DNA from: Rippkaea orientalis PCC 8801
Lineage (GTDB): Bacteria > Cyanobacteriota > Cyanobacteriia > Cyanobacteriales > Microcystaceae
Reading direction: 5' to 3'
Assembly (NCBI RefSeq): GCF_000021805.1
Contig: NC_011726.1
Coordinates: forward strand, 2,356,001 to 2,420,000
Length of the DNA stretch: 64,000 nt
Each line of letters opens with the position of its first letter. The first letter of the stretch is position 1. Below the pieces are notes generated by a model, which saw only the letters and a list, made by a program, of their open reading frames with translations, made no database searches and was not told the DNA's origin. Shown piece by piece: positions 25,414-33,667 of this stretch. The position numbers and the translations under genes are program-made.

Positions 25414-26577
25414 TCAATTATTTATAATTAACTGATACGCTTTAAAGGTTTCTTTTGCGGTTCTTTCCCAAGAAAATAATTGTGATTGCTTTTGTCCTTT
25501 ATTGATTAATTCATTTCTTAATTGAGAATCACTAATAACTTTTAAAATAGCCTCAGCTAATTCTAGGGTGTCATGGGGATTAATTAATAAAGCTGCATCC
25601 CCTGCTACTTCAGGAAGCGATGAGGTATTAGACGTAATAACAGGAGAACCTAACGTCATTGCTTCGAGTACAGGTAATCCAAACCCTTCATAGAAAGACG
25701 GATAAATAAAAGCATCACTTTGATTATAGAATAAAGCGAGTAATTCATCTAATAAATAGTTTAAATGATAAATACTTTGTTTGTATTTTGAGGTTTCTAT
25801 TGCTGCAAAAATTGACTCGTATTTCCATCCTTTTTGTCCAATTAAAATCAAATTATGAGGAATTTTATAGGTTTCTTTTAAATAATTAAAAGCATTGATT
25901 AAAGTAATAATATTCTTTCTTGGTTCAAGCGTGCTAACGAATAATAGATAGGGGATAGAAAAATCATAATTGATAGATTTTTTGAGTTGTTCTATCCCAT
26001 CAGCTTTGAGATAATTAGCATGATAACGACTTGCTTCAGCAGTGATTTGAATTTGTTCGGGTTTCACACCCAAATATTCGACAATATCTTGTTTAGTATT
26101 ATTAGAGAAAGTAATAATTAAATCTGTCCACTGTAAACAGCGTTTAATTCTTTCTAAATATCCTTGAACAATAGCAGTCGAATATTGAGGATACTTTAAA
26201 AAAGTGAGATCATGGATAGTCATTATTTTACGACTGTTACTATAAGGATACACATAATGATCCGTTCCATGAATAATATCAGGGTTGTTTAAATATCTTT
26301 CAAAATAGGATAAAAAAGGATTGGGATACCAGGCTAAAATATTGGCAATAGTTACGGGAATAGGTAAAACAGAAATCTGAGAATAGTGAGTTAAAAAATC
26401 ACAAGGTGAAAACTGCCTCAATAACCAATTTTTAACCGAAGGATGAAAGTAAATTTCTAACCTAAAATCCTCTGTTTCTTGTAATTTATACAATGAATCA
26501 ATTAAATTTAGAGTATAAACTCCAATTCCGCTAAGTTTTCCCCTAACAGGTGTTGCATCAAGACAAACTTTAAACAT
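25414..26577 (-). CDS. Glycosyltransferase family 4
   Basis: 387 residues, GT-B fold. N-terminal domain opens with CLDATPVRGKLSGIGVYT, the usual glycine loop. The donor domain shows LFVSTLEPRKNI at about 214-225 and FYEGFGLPVLEAMTLGSP at about 296-313 with the conserved glutamates. Overall layout is close to the GT at 23491, so the two may be paralogues acting in turn on one glycan. The start overlaps the stop of the upstream gene by one base (TAATG), indicating an operon. ATG start. Confidence 0.9.
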   Translation of the reverse strand: MFKVCLDATPVRGKLSGIGVYTLNLIDSLYKLQETEDFRLEIYFHPSVKNWLLRQFSPCDFLTHYSQISVLPIPVTIANILAWYPNPFLSYFERYLNNPDIIHGTDHYVYPYSNSRKIMTIHDLTFLKYPQYSTAIVQGYLERIKRCLQWTDLIITFSNNTKQDIVEYLGVKPEQIQITAEASRYHANYLKADGIEQLKKSINYDFSIPYLLFVSTLEPRKNIITLINAFNYLKETYKIPHNLILIGQKGWKYESIFAAIETSKYKQSIYHLNYLLDELLALFYNQSDAFIYPSFYEGFGLPVLEAMTLGSPVITSNTSSLPEVAGDAALLINPHDTLELAEAILKVISDSQLRNELINKGQKQSQLFSWERTAKETFKAYQLIINN

Positions 26578-27746
26578 TATTTTTCATTAATAAGTTTTTG
26601 CATTGTGTCAGCATAGCTATTGATACAATGAAAGTTTTGATAACTATTTTGCATCGCTTGTATTTTATTTTTAATATTATTATCTTGAGTCATATCCAAG
26701 ATAGATAAAAAAACTTGTTGAGGACTTTCCCAATTAATAATTAATTCTCCTAAATCGTATTTTAGTAATTCATAAGACATCCAAGTTTGATCCGTCACTA
26801 GAGGTATTTTACCAGCAATGATACATTCTGTAAAAATGCCCGATGTTCTTTCTCCATAAGCGTCAGAATTGTAAGGTAATAAAATGACATCACTAATACT
26901 AAACCAATAATTATACTCTTCTCTAGTTAATTGATTTTCGATCAATTTAACGTCAAGTCCTGTTTCAATGGGGATTAAATTAGCATTTTTTGCAGCGATT
27001 AAACAGATTTTTTGATTATCTTCAATAGAAGTATTAACTAACGCTTGTATTTTACTCCATCCTTTTTCTTCTCTAGGAAAACCTGCCCACCAACATAAAA
27101 TCTCAGAAGATTGCTCATTTTTGTTTAAGTTATTAACTTTAATATCTGTATGAGGAATTGGCATAACTGTCACTTTTTCTTGAAAATAATCACATAAAGC
27201 TTGACTCAATAACTCACTATCGGTTAATAACTTAAAATTACCTTTTGGTAAACGTTTTTTGATTAAATTATTGAGGAATTTATAAATAAATCGAGTTTTA
27301 TCTTTGTGGGTATCTCTTCGATACAATAACCAAACCGATAAATTTTGAGTAGGGACTAACCATAAAGCAATAGCAAGAGATAATAATTGTAAATGAATAA
27401 ACCTTTCTAGAAAAATAATCGATAGTTCTGATTGATTAATGACATTGTTTTTGAAATATTTAGCAATGGTGATGGCTAATTTGTAAACCCCTATTAATCT
27501 CAAGATCTTTTGCCAGATATTCCCTTCTGCTTCTAAATCGTCGTGACTTAAATACCCTTCCCATTCAGTGGGTAAGTCATTAATATTAGAATTAGTAGGA
27601 ATAGCGACTAAATGCTTCCAACCCAACTTATTAACCGCTTGACTAACTGCTTGATGGTAGGGAATAATATGTCCTTCTCCTCCCATTAAATTAGGAATTA
27701 ATGAAACAAATATAGGAGTTGAAGACTTTTCCTGATTTTCAAGCAT
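26577..27746 (-). CDS. Glycosyltransferase-like protein (GT-B fold)
   Basis: 389 residues. Less typical than its neighbours, but with GT-B traits: an opening SLIPNLMGGEGHIIPYH glycine loop, LCWWAGFPREEKGWSKI in the position of the donor-domain first strand, and SDVILLPYNSDAYGERTSGIFTE-type sequence (E in YGERTSGIFTE) in the donor-site region. It probably acts on the same glycan as the downstream GT4, with which it shares a one-base overlap. No signal peptide; peripheral membrane location is likely. ATG start. Confidence 0.72.
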   Translation of the reverse strand: MLENQEKSSTPIFVSLIPNLMGGEGHIIPYHQAVSQAVNKLGWKHLVAIPTNSNINDLPTEWEGYLSHDDLEAEGNIWQKILRLIGVYKLAITIAKYFKNNVINQSELSIIFLERFIHLQLLSLAIALWLVPTQNLSVWLLYRRDTHKDKTRFIYKFLNNLIKKRLPKGNFKLLTDSELLSQALCDYFQEKVTVMPIPHTDIKVNNLNKNEQSSEILCWWAGFPREEKGWSKIQALVNTSIEDNQKICLIAAKNANLIPIETGLDVKLIENQLTREEYNYWFSISDVILLPYNSDAYGERTSGIFTECIIAGKIPLVTDQTWMSYELLKYDLGELIINWESPQQVFLSILDMTQDNNIKNKIQAMQNSYQNFHCINSYADTMQKLINEK

Positions 27747-27814
27747 TATTATTGATAATTTTGGCTTTCCTAAACGGATAATGTTGGGTTTCCTTGCCGC
27801 AATCCAACCGACAG

Positions 27815-28384
27815 TTAATCGATAAGTTGAACAGTGTCAGATAATTTCGCAAAAACCTTGATTTCAGTTGAATATTGTGCTATGTTTTTGATAGTTTCCT
27901 CTCCCCGTCCCGTTAAGACTAAAACAGGTTGACAGTCTGCCTCGATCGCTGCTTGTAAATCACTAGGGGCATCCCCAACAAAGAAAGATTGAGAGAGTGA
28001 AATTTGATGCTTTTTAGACGCTTGAATCAACATTTCCGGGGAAGGTTTACGACACAGACAGTTGTCCTCGGGATGGTGAGGACAGACAAAGATATCCTCA
28101 AAAGATACCCCCAATTTCCCATATTCTTGACGAATATAGGTGTGTACTGCTTCAACATCTTCCAAGGTATAATACCCCCTACCGACTCCTGCTTGATTCG
28201 TGATTAAAATCAGCAAATATCCCGCATCTTGCCAAGTTTTTAAGGCTTCTCCTGCACCGTGAGGCAATCTAACCTGTTCCGGTTGACTCAAATAGGGAAT
28301 ATAATCAATAACAACCCCATCTCGATCAAGAAATAGGGCTTTATTAAGCTGTGTATGAGAAGTAGCCACGCTAAAATCCACCAT
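27815..28384 (-). CDS. gmhB: D-glycero-manno-heptose 1,7-bisphosphate 7-phosphatase
   Basis: HAD-family phosphatase of about 189 residues that removes the 7-phosphate in heptose synthesis. Visible motifs are the nucleophile loop FLDRDGVV, TNQAGVGRG, the zinc-binding CPHHPEDNCLCRKP, and GDAPSDLQAA as the final acidic motif. The frame extends to a TTG at 28402, but ATG 28384 gives a short 7-base gap after gmhA, so I prefer it. GmhA upstream makes the substrate. A heptose kinase and guanylyl/adenylyltransferase are not seen in the window. Confidence 0.9.
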   Translation of the reverse strand: MVDFSVATSHTQLNKALFLDRDGVVIDYIPYLSQPEQVRLPHGAGEALKTWQDAGYLLILITNQAGVGRGYYTLEDVEAVHTYIRQEYGKLGVSFEDIFVCPHHPEDNCLCRKPSPEMLIQASKKHQISLSQSFFVGDAPSDLQAAIEADCQPVLVLTGRGEETIKNIAQYSTEIKVFAKLSDTVQLID

Positions 28385-28391
28385 AGCAATT

Positions 28392-28982
28392 TTAGACTGC
28401 AATTTGAGCTTCTAAGCCAGCATTAGCAAATAATTGTGCTTCCACTTGCTCACAAATTCGATGATAGGTCATCAGGTGAATTTCTTGAATATAGGGGGTG
28501 TGGTGTTGCTTGACAAAAAGCTGATAATCTGATAGGTCTTTGAGCATTCCACCATTATTACCGGCCATTCCGATGGTAATAACCCCCAGTTCCCGTGCCA
28601 TCTCAAACGCGCGAACCACGTTAGTCGATTTTCCAGAAGTTGAGATTCCCCAGAGAATATCCCCTGGTTGTCCAAAAGCCTCCACTTGACGGGCAAAAAT
28701 CGTCTCATACTCGTAATCATTCGCCCAAGCGGTCAATGTCGCGGGATTCGTTCCTAATGCGATCGCAGGTAAACCTCGACGATGGAGTTGGAACCGTCCG
28801 ACAAATTCGGCTGCAATGTGTTGAGCATCGGCCGCGGAGCCACCGTTACCACATATTAGCAGTTTCTGCCCGTTTTGAAACTGTCTGGCGATTAAACCGA
28901 TTGTTTGTTCAACCGAACGACAGTATTTAGCGTTAAACGCTTCCTCTAGGCTTTTTAGCCTGTGTTGAATCCAATAAGTCAC
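28392..28982 (-). CDS. gmhA: Sedoheptulose 7-phosphate isomerase
   Basis: SIS-domain isomerase converting sedoheptulose 7-phosphate to D-glycero-D-manno-heptose 7-phosphate, the first heptose-specific step. 196 residues with LLICGNGGSAADAQHIAAEF in parts (GNGGSAADAQH at about 46-56) and WGISTSGKSTNVVRA at about 111-125, both sugar-phosphate binding loops. The start is GTG directly before TYWIQHRLKSLEEAF. It is followed after 7 bases by gmhB and preceded after 21 bases by the reductase gene, so the three probably form one operon. Confidence 0.93.
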   Translation of the reverse strand: MTYWIQHRLKSLEEAFNAKYCRSVEQTIGLIARQFQNGQKLLICGNGGSAADAQHIAAEFVGRFQLHRRGLPAIALGTNPATLTAWANDYEYETIFARQVEAFGQPGDILWGISTSGKSTNVVRAFEMARELGVITIGMAGNNGGMLKDLSDYQLFVKQHHTPYIQEIHLMTYHRICEQVEAQLFANAGLEAQIAV

Positions 28983-29003
28983 CGTTACTCCTCACTTACT
29001 CAC

Positions 29004-29930
29004 TTAACTTGCAGGGACAAGTTTTTCTTGTTCCTGCCAGAACCACTCAATCGTTTTCGCTAATCCTAATTTTAATGGAGTTAACTCAAAATTGGGTAAA
29101 GATTCCTTAAGTTTTTGAACCACGAGACACTTAGATTTTGCTCCCACATAGCGGGAGGTGTCAAACTCAATGCGATTAAAGTCGTAGCCAACTTCCTCAC
29201 AAATGAGTTTAGCAAAGTGTCGAATCGTGTATTCTTCCCCTGCACCAATGTTAATTAAATCATTATCAATGGTAGCAGTGAGTTGAATGGCAATCTTAGC
29301 AAAATCTTCAACAAAGACTAACTCCCGTGATTGAGTCCCATCTCCCCATAAGACCACTGGTTCGCCATAAAGTTTCCCCCGAATGATTTTACGGATAAGA
29401 TCAAAAATAAAGTGCATCTGTCGCCCATCGGTATGATATCCTGTGCCATAGAGGGTCGAAGGGACTAAACACAGATACCTTAGCCCATATTGCTTATTTA
29501 AAGCCAATAACCCTGCATAGAGCATCCGTTTAGTCATCGCGTAGGTAAACAGACTACTAATGGGCATCCCCGTGAGATAATTTTCTTCAACCAAGGGTAA
29601 ATCAGGATCATAAGCGCAACTGGTTCCCATACAGATGAATTTAGCTTGGGGTTGGTATTTTTGCCACCAAGTCAGGATATTCGTGTTCATCTGTTGGTTA
29701 ATAATCCATTGTTCCCCTGGATGGTAGAGACAAAAATCTCCCGCTTGAGTCCAGGCCGCCAGATGGTAAATTTGATCGTAACTGCGATCGCTAAAATTGA
29801 GTAACGAGTCAGGTTGAGTGAGATCGCAGTTTTTTGAGTTAAGACGGACTAATTGGTGTCCTTGTGCTTCGAGTTGGGAACAAAGATTCGTCCCCAGAAA
29901 CCCACTTGCACCAGTAATTAGGATTTTCAT
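29004..29930 (-). CDS. NAD-dependent epimerase/reductase (GDP-sugar type)
   Basis: 308 residues, extended SDR family. NAD-binding GASGFLG at 7-13, active-site serine region CMGTSCAYDP, and the catalytic YAMTK (YxxxK). Overall it resembles GDP-L-fucose synthase and related GDP-heptose reductases: LVPSTLYGTGYHTDG and WGDGTQSRELVFVEDFA are the family hallmarks. First gene of the heptose operon with gmhA and gmhB. I infer that it modifies a nucleotide-activated heptose or deoxyhexose for a surface glycan. Exact substrate unknown. ATG start. Confidence 0.85.
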   Translation of the reverse strand: MKILITGASGFLGTNLCSQLEAQGHQLVRLNSKNCDLTQPDSLLNFSDRSYDQIYHLAAWTQAGDFCLYHPGEQWIINQQMNTNILTWWQKYQPQAKFICMGTSCAYDPDLPLVEENYLTGMPISSLFTYAMTKRMLYAGLLALNKQYGLRYLCLVPSTLYGTGYHTDGRQMHFIFDLIRKIIRGKLYGEPVVLWGDGTQSRELVFVEDFAKIAIQLTATIDNDLINIGAGEEYTIRHFAKLICEEVGYDFNRIEFDTSRYVGAKSKCLVVQKLKESLPNFELTPLKLGLAKTIEWFWQEQEKLVPAS

Positions 29931-30071
29931 CGTTAACGGACTCGTTTGATCAGATCAAGTAGACATACTATACCCTTGACGTGAAGTTTTGTAAACAAGC
30001 CCTGAAGAATGGTTAGGAAGTCAGGAAAATTTTCCCCAAAAAATGGCGATAAAATAGCTAAAGTCAACACC

Positions 30072-31226
30072 CTAGTTGAAGGGTTTAATACAACGAGGGT
30101 CGAGTAAGGTAGCTTTTTCCGGTTCACGGGGAAACCAAAAAGCCGTTTTTTTACAAAATTCTACTAGCATTAACATCACGGGAACTTCAATTAAAACGCC
30201 AACCACAGTTGCTAAGGCTGCACCTGAATTTAACCCAAATAATACCACGGCAGTTGCAATGGCAACTTCAAAATGATTACTTGCGCCAATTAAGGCCGCG
30301 GGGGCTGCATCTTCGTAGTAAAGATTGAGTTTTAATCCCACAACATAGGTAATTAAAAAGATAAAGTTAGTCTGGATAAACAGGGGTACAGCAATGAAGA
30401 AAATATGCAAGGGGTTGTTAACAATTAACTCACCTTTGAAAGCAAATAATAACACTAAGGTAACTAACATTGCCCCAATAGCAATCGGGTTAAGATAGTG
30501 CATAAATTCTCGCTCAAACCATTGTTTACCTTTATTTTTGAGAATCCAATGACGGGTATAGACTCCGGCTGCTAAGGGTAAACCAACATAAATGAAAACT
30601 GATAATAAAATTGTTTGCCAAGGAATTACTAAGTTATTGGCAGCGAGTAACCATTTCCCTAATGGTGCGTATAAAAAGAGCATGGCTAAGGAATTAATAG
30701 CAACCATAATTAGGGTATGACCTTGATTGCTATAGGACAGATACCCCCACATCAAAACCATGGCAGTACAAGGAGCAATTCCTAATAAAATAGTTCCAGC
30801 AATGTAGGAGTTAGCAATGCTAACCGATTGTCCTAAAATGATTTCAGTTTCACTTAAAAATGGTAAGAATAAATAGCCTAAAAAGAATTCAGCAAAAGCG
30901 ATCATTGTAAAAGGCTTAATTAACCAATTGATCACTAAGGTTAACAGAACGGGTTTAGGTGTTTTAGCCGCTTTTACCGCTTGGCTAAAATCAATCTTAA
31001 CCATGATGGGATACATCATGAAAAAGAGACAGATTGCAATGGGAATAGAGACTTGATGAAGGCTAAAACTATCTAAAGTTTTGGCAACATCAGGAAACAC
31101 TCTACCGAGGATAATTCCAACAACAATACAGATGAATACCCAAAGAGTCAGGTATTTCTCAAAAATATTTAAACTTCCCCCGGCTTTAACAGCTTTCGGG
31201 TTAAGCGTAGGGCGAGAATTACTCAT
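30072..31226 (-). CDS. arsB: Arsenite efflux pump, ACR3 family
   Basis: A 10-helix membrane transporter that expels arsenite. 384 residues. ACR3 hallmarks are the conserved cysteine in GIAPCTAMVLMW in the fourth helix and GASNHFEVAIA in the ninth, plus RVFPDV after helix 1. In cyanobacteria this ACR3 protein is called ArsB although unrelated to the E. coli ArsB family. It follows arsR on the same strand, with an ArsR-type operator in the 190-base gap. ATG start. The small open frame at 29933-30127 overlapping its end is not a gene. Confidence 0.95.
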   Translation of the reverse strand: MSNSRPTLNPKAVKAGGSLNIFEKYLTLWVFICIVVGIILGRVFPDVAKTLDSFSLHQVSIPIAICLFFMMYPIMVKIDFSQAVKAAKTPKPVLLTLVINWLIKPFTMIAFAEFFLGYLFLPFLSETEIILGQSVSIANSYIAGTILLGIAPCTAMVLMWGYLSYSNQGHTLIMVAINSLAMLFLYAPLGKWLLAANNLVIPWQTILLSVFIYVGLPLAAGVYTRHWILKNKGKQWFEREFMHYLNPIAIGAMLVTLVLLFAFKGELIVNNPLHIFFIAVPLFIQTNFIFLITYVVGLKLNLYYEDAAPAALIGASNHFEVAIATAVVLFGLNSGAALATVVGVLIEVPVMLMLVEFCKKTAFWFPREPEKATLLDPRCIKPFN

Positions 31227-31337
31227 TTTGTGTAATTTTTAGCTATGGTAATAAAACGGTAATACAGCCTTTTTTGGCTGTCACAAGTCAGATACTTGGG
31301 TCAAATTTTTCGTCTTTCACCTTAAGCATAGCACAAC

Positions 31338-31357
31338 ATATCAAAAAAAATTGATAT
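31338..31357. promoter_or_regulatory. ArsR operator
   Basis: ATATCAA (31338-31344), six bases, TTGATAT (31351-31357). This contains ATCAA-N6-TTGAT, the operator reported for the arsenite repressor of Synechocystis. It lies 112 bases upstream of the arsB start, so ArsR should block arsB transcription until arsenite binds. I see only one copy here. Confidence 0.8.
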
Positions 31358-31416
31358 ATAGAAAATTTTTATCTTAAAACTTTAATAACTGGTTTGACTA
31401 CTGAAAGAAAACTAAT

Positions 31417-31752
31417 TTAGTCTTGACAAGCGTTAGCGGGATTTATTGGGTTTAAACAGCGATATTTTGCTAGATAATCTTGTAAGATGACCCATTGAGG
31501 TAAATTAAGGGAGTAGTAAACCCAACGTCCGTCTTGTCGGGAGTGCAACAATTGGGCATCTTTGAGGATTTTTAGGTGAAAAGACAGTTTAGGCTGTTTA
31601 ATACTGAGGAGTTCACAGAGATCACACACGCATAGTTCTTGCGATCGCAATAATTCGACAATTTGCAGCCTAATCGGATCAGACAGCGCACGAAAGCTTG
31701 ATAAAATAGGGACTAAGTTAGGGTTGAAATCGTTAGAAGTTATTGTTTGCAT
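31417..31752 (-). CDS. arsR: ArsR-family arsenic-responsive repressor
   Basis: 111 residues, winged helix-turn-helix. The metal site ELCVCDLCELL at about 39-49 is the typical ArsR arsenite-binding cysteine set. The recognition helix follows in QPKLSFHLKILKDAQLL and the wing in RQDGRWVYYSLN. ATG 31752 is chosen; an in-frame TTG at 31761 lies nine bases upstream and the AGAGGA motif is very close to the ATG, so the start is not certain. The gene precedes arsB, and its target operator is in the gap between them. Confidence 0.92.
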   Translation of the reverse strand: MQTITSNDFNPNLVPILSSFRALSDPIRLQIVELLRSQELCVCDLCELLSIKQPKLSFHLKILKDAQLLHSRQDGRWVYYSLNLPQWVILQDYLAKYRCLNPINPANACQD

Positions 31753-31801
31753 TCCTCTCAAGGATTTGATTAAGACAATGAATTAACTGAAAAATTAGGG
31801 T

Positions 31802-32755
31802 TTAATCCAGGGATAAAAGAACTTTCAGAACACCTTTTTGTTGTGCGTGTTCAAAGGCTTTTAATCCATCGGTTAGGGGATAATTGGCATCAATTAAAGA
31901 CTCAACATTGATTTTTCTTTCTGCTAACAATTCTAACGCAGGGACAAAAGGTCCACAACGCGAACCAATCACCGTAATTTCATCCACCACCAGAGAAGAC
32001 GCATCAAGGGTTAATTGTCCAGCATAGGTACTTTTTAGGACAAGTACACCTCGCGATCGCAAACTCGTCCTAGCGAGATCAAACCCGGCCGGATTTCCGG
32101 TACATTCAACTGCAACATCAAAATTTCTCGGGGTCACAGTGTCAGAAAACCCCGTTTTAATACCTCTTTCTTCTAAATTAGCTAATTTTGAACGGTGACG
32201 ACCAATAACCAGTAAATCACACCCGGTTAAGGCCAGAGTTTGCGCCACTAATTGACCTAATTTTCCATCCCCCACCACTAACACCCGTTGGTTTGCGTCA
32301 ATAGACACCTGTTGCTGAATTTCTAAGGCCGCGGCTAAAGGTTCGGTAAAAGTCGCTGCATCGGTACTCACGTTATCAGGAACCCGATGGAGGTTTTCGA
32401 TGGGTAGGGTCAAATACTCTGCAAATGCGCCATTACGGTTAACAATGCCCAAAACGGTACGATTTTCGCAATGGGTGGGAACTCCTTGATGACAGAAGCG
32501 ACAGTTACCGCAAGCTGCGTTAATTTCGCCGACCACTCGCTGGTTTAGGAGGTGTGAGGGACCCTGTTCAACCATTCCCACAAATTCGTGACCAATAACC
32601 CCTTGATAGGGATAATAACCCCGAATTAATTCTAAATCAGTATTACAAATTCCTGCTTGAAGAACCTTGACTAACGCCTCTCCCGATGACGGTTCGGGGG
32701 TGGGAATGTTTGTTCGTAACTGTAATTGTTGATTTTCTAACCAGAGTCCTTTCAT
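31802..32755 (-). CDS. Zinc-dependent medium-chain alcohol dehydrogenase family protein
   Basis: 317 residues. Catalytic-zinc region GICNTDLELIRGYYPYQGVIGHEFVG, seen in parts as ICNTDLEL and GHEFVG. The structural-zinc loop CGNCRFCHQGVPTHC at about 81-95 has four cysteines. The Rossmann motif is GDGKLG at about 155-160. It should oxidise or reduce an alcohol or polyol with NAD(P). It is shorter than the usual ~340-350 residues. The heptamer array AGTTAAT x4 occupies the leader right up to the ATG, where a ribosome site would normally be. arsR follows after 49 bases. Substrate unknown. Confidence 0.85.
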   Translation of the reverse strand: MKGLWLENQQLQLRTNIPTPEPSSGEALVKVLQAGICNTDLELIRGYYPYQGVIGHEFVGMVEQGPSHLLNQRVVGEINAACGNCRFCHQGVPTHCENRTVLGIVNRNGAFAEYLTLPIENLHRVPDNVSTDAATFTEPLAAALEIQQQVSIDANQRVLVVGDGKLGQLVAQTLALTGCDLLVIGRHRSKLANLEERGIKTGFSDTVTPRNFDVAVECTGNPAGFDLARTSLRSRGVLVLKSTYAGQLTLDASSLVVDEITVIGSRCGPFVPALELLAERKINVESLIDANYPLTDGLKAFEHAQQKGVLKVLLSLD

Positions 32756-32756
32756 G

Positions 32757-32784
32757 AGTTAATAGTTAATAGTTAATAGTTAAT
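32757..32784. repeat. Heptamer array AGTTAAT, four exact copies
   Basis: Four exact tandem copies directly upstream of the dehydrogenase start codon (one base away). They replace any normal Shine-Dalgarno sequence. Same unit as at 17116 and 21471. Confidence 0.9.
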
Positions 32785-32823
32785 ATACCAATCAGGTTTG
32801 GCGTTGTGAGAGAATTAGGAGCA

Positions 32824-32844
32824 GGGTTTAACAGTGTTAAACCC
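32824..32844. repeat. Palindrome GGGTTTAAC-AGT-GTTAAACCC
   Basis: Perfect 9-bp arms, followed by CCTACC. First of two adjacent palindromes upstream of the dehydrogenase gene, with the same (C)CCCTAC-like end as the element at 11664. Confidence 0.75.
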
Positions 32845-32865
32845 CTACCAGGACGTATTTGTAGG

Positions 32866-32884
32866 GACATAACACTATTATGTC
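32866..32884. repeat. Palindrome GACATAA-CACTA-TTATGTC
   Basis: Perfect 7-bp arms preceded by GTAGG. It lies 21 bases after the palindrome at 32824. Same architecture, different arm sequence. Confidence 0.7.
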
Positions 32885-32948
32885 ATAATAGGTTTTGTTT
32901 CTCACATATCATTACTGATTGCTATAGTTAATTAAAGATAAGTATTTT

Positions 32949-33377
32949 TTAAACAACACGATGGCGATCTAATTGTTGTTTAATCCAATCCATACATTCA
33001 TCAGCATCAACAAATAAAGTGGGGGCAGCAATATTTCTTAATTCATGGGGTAAATAATGATCATAATAACATTTTACCTCTTCTTGATGCAAAATAATTA
33101 GATGATTTTGGTAGGTATAGCGTTGCTGAAAATAATCATTTGTTAAGGATGATTCATGATGTTCATCAAGATGCTTTTTTGCAATTTCTAGAATCTCTCT
33201 CAGATTATTAGAACAAAGTCCTGCTGGATTTTTGGCTTTATGAAATTGACTTTTATAGCCTTTTTCAGACAGTACAGCGTAGGAATAAATCATCTCTCCG
33301 CCAACTCTAGCAAACAGAAAAGGAATAATTAAATTGCCTTGATAAGAAATCGATTTTTCATAAAGAAAACGACTCAT
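32949..33377 (-). CDS. Hypothetical protein
   Basis: 142 residues, soluble, no known family. It begins SRFLYEKSISYQGNLIIPFLFA and includes a His/Glu-rich middle (KKHLDEHHESS) and an aromatic end (YYDHYLPHEL, then LFVDADECMDWIKQQLD). Base composition resembles the surroundings. It stands alone on the minus strand. ATG start. No function is proposed. Confidence 0.65.
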   Translation of the reverse strand: MSRFLYEKSISYQGNLIIPFLFARVGGEMIYSYAVLSEKGYKSQFHKAKNPAGLCSNNLREILEIAKKHLDEHHESSLTNDYFQQRYTYQNHLIILHQEEVKCYYDHYLPHELRNIAAPTLFVDADECMDWIKQQLDRHRVV

Positions 33378-33667
33378 TGTTTTAACAAGCTTAGCTTGAT
33401 GATTAATAAGTACACGAAACAGGACTCAGGAGTCGATACTGATTTTGATCAGCAATTTGGCTAAGTTGGGTTGAATGATATTCAAACCCCACTGACATTT
33501 ATCCGTGACTAAGTAGCATTGAGACAGGATTTAGGGCTAAGTAAGTAATTTTTACTATCGGGAAACTATACTATCTACTTTAAAGTTATTCTTAGCATAC
33601 CAAGCTTTGTCACTTAATTAAAGCAGATAGCCAAACTCTTTGATCGCTAAGGAGAATTAATGAATAA

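Noticed and set aside
28987-28995. ACTCCTCAC, resembling the core of the cyanobacterial sRNA Yfr1
   Set aside because: Only the short core matches; the flanking hairpins and the following CA are absent, and it lies in a 21-base gene gap.
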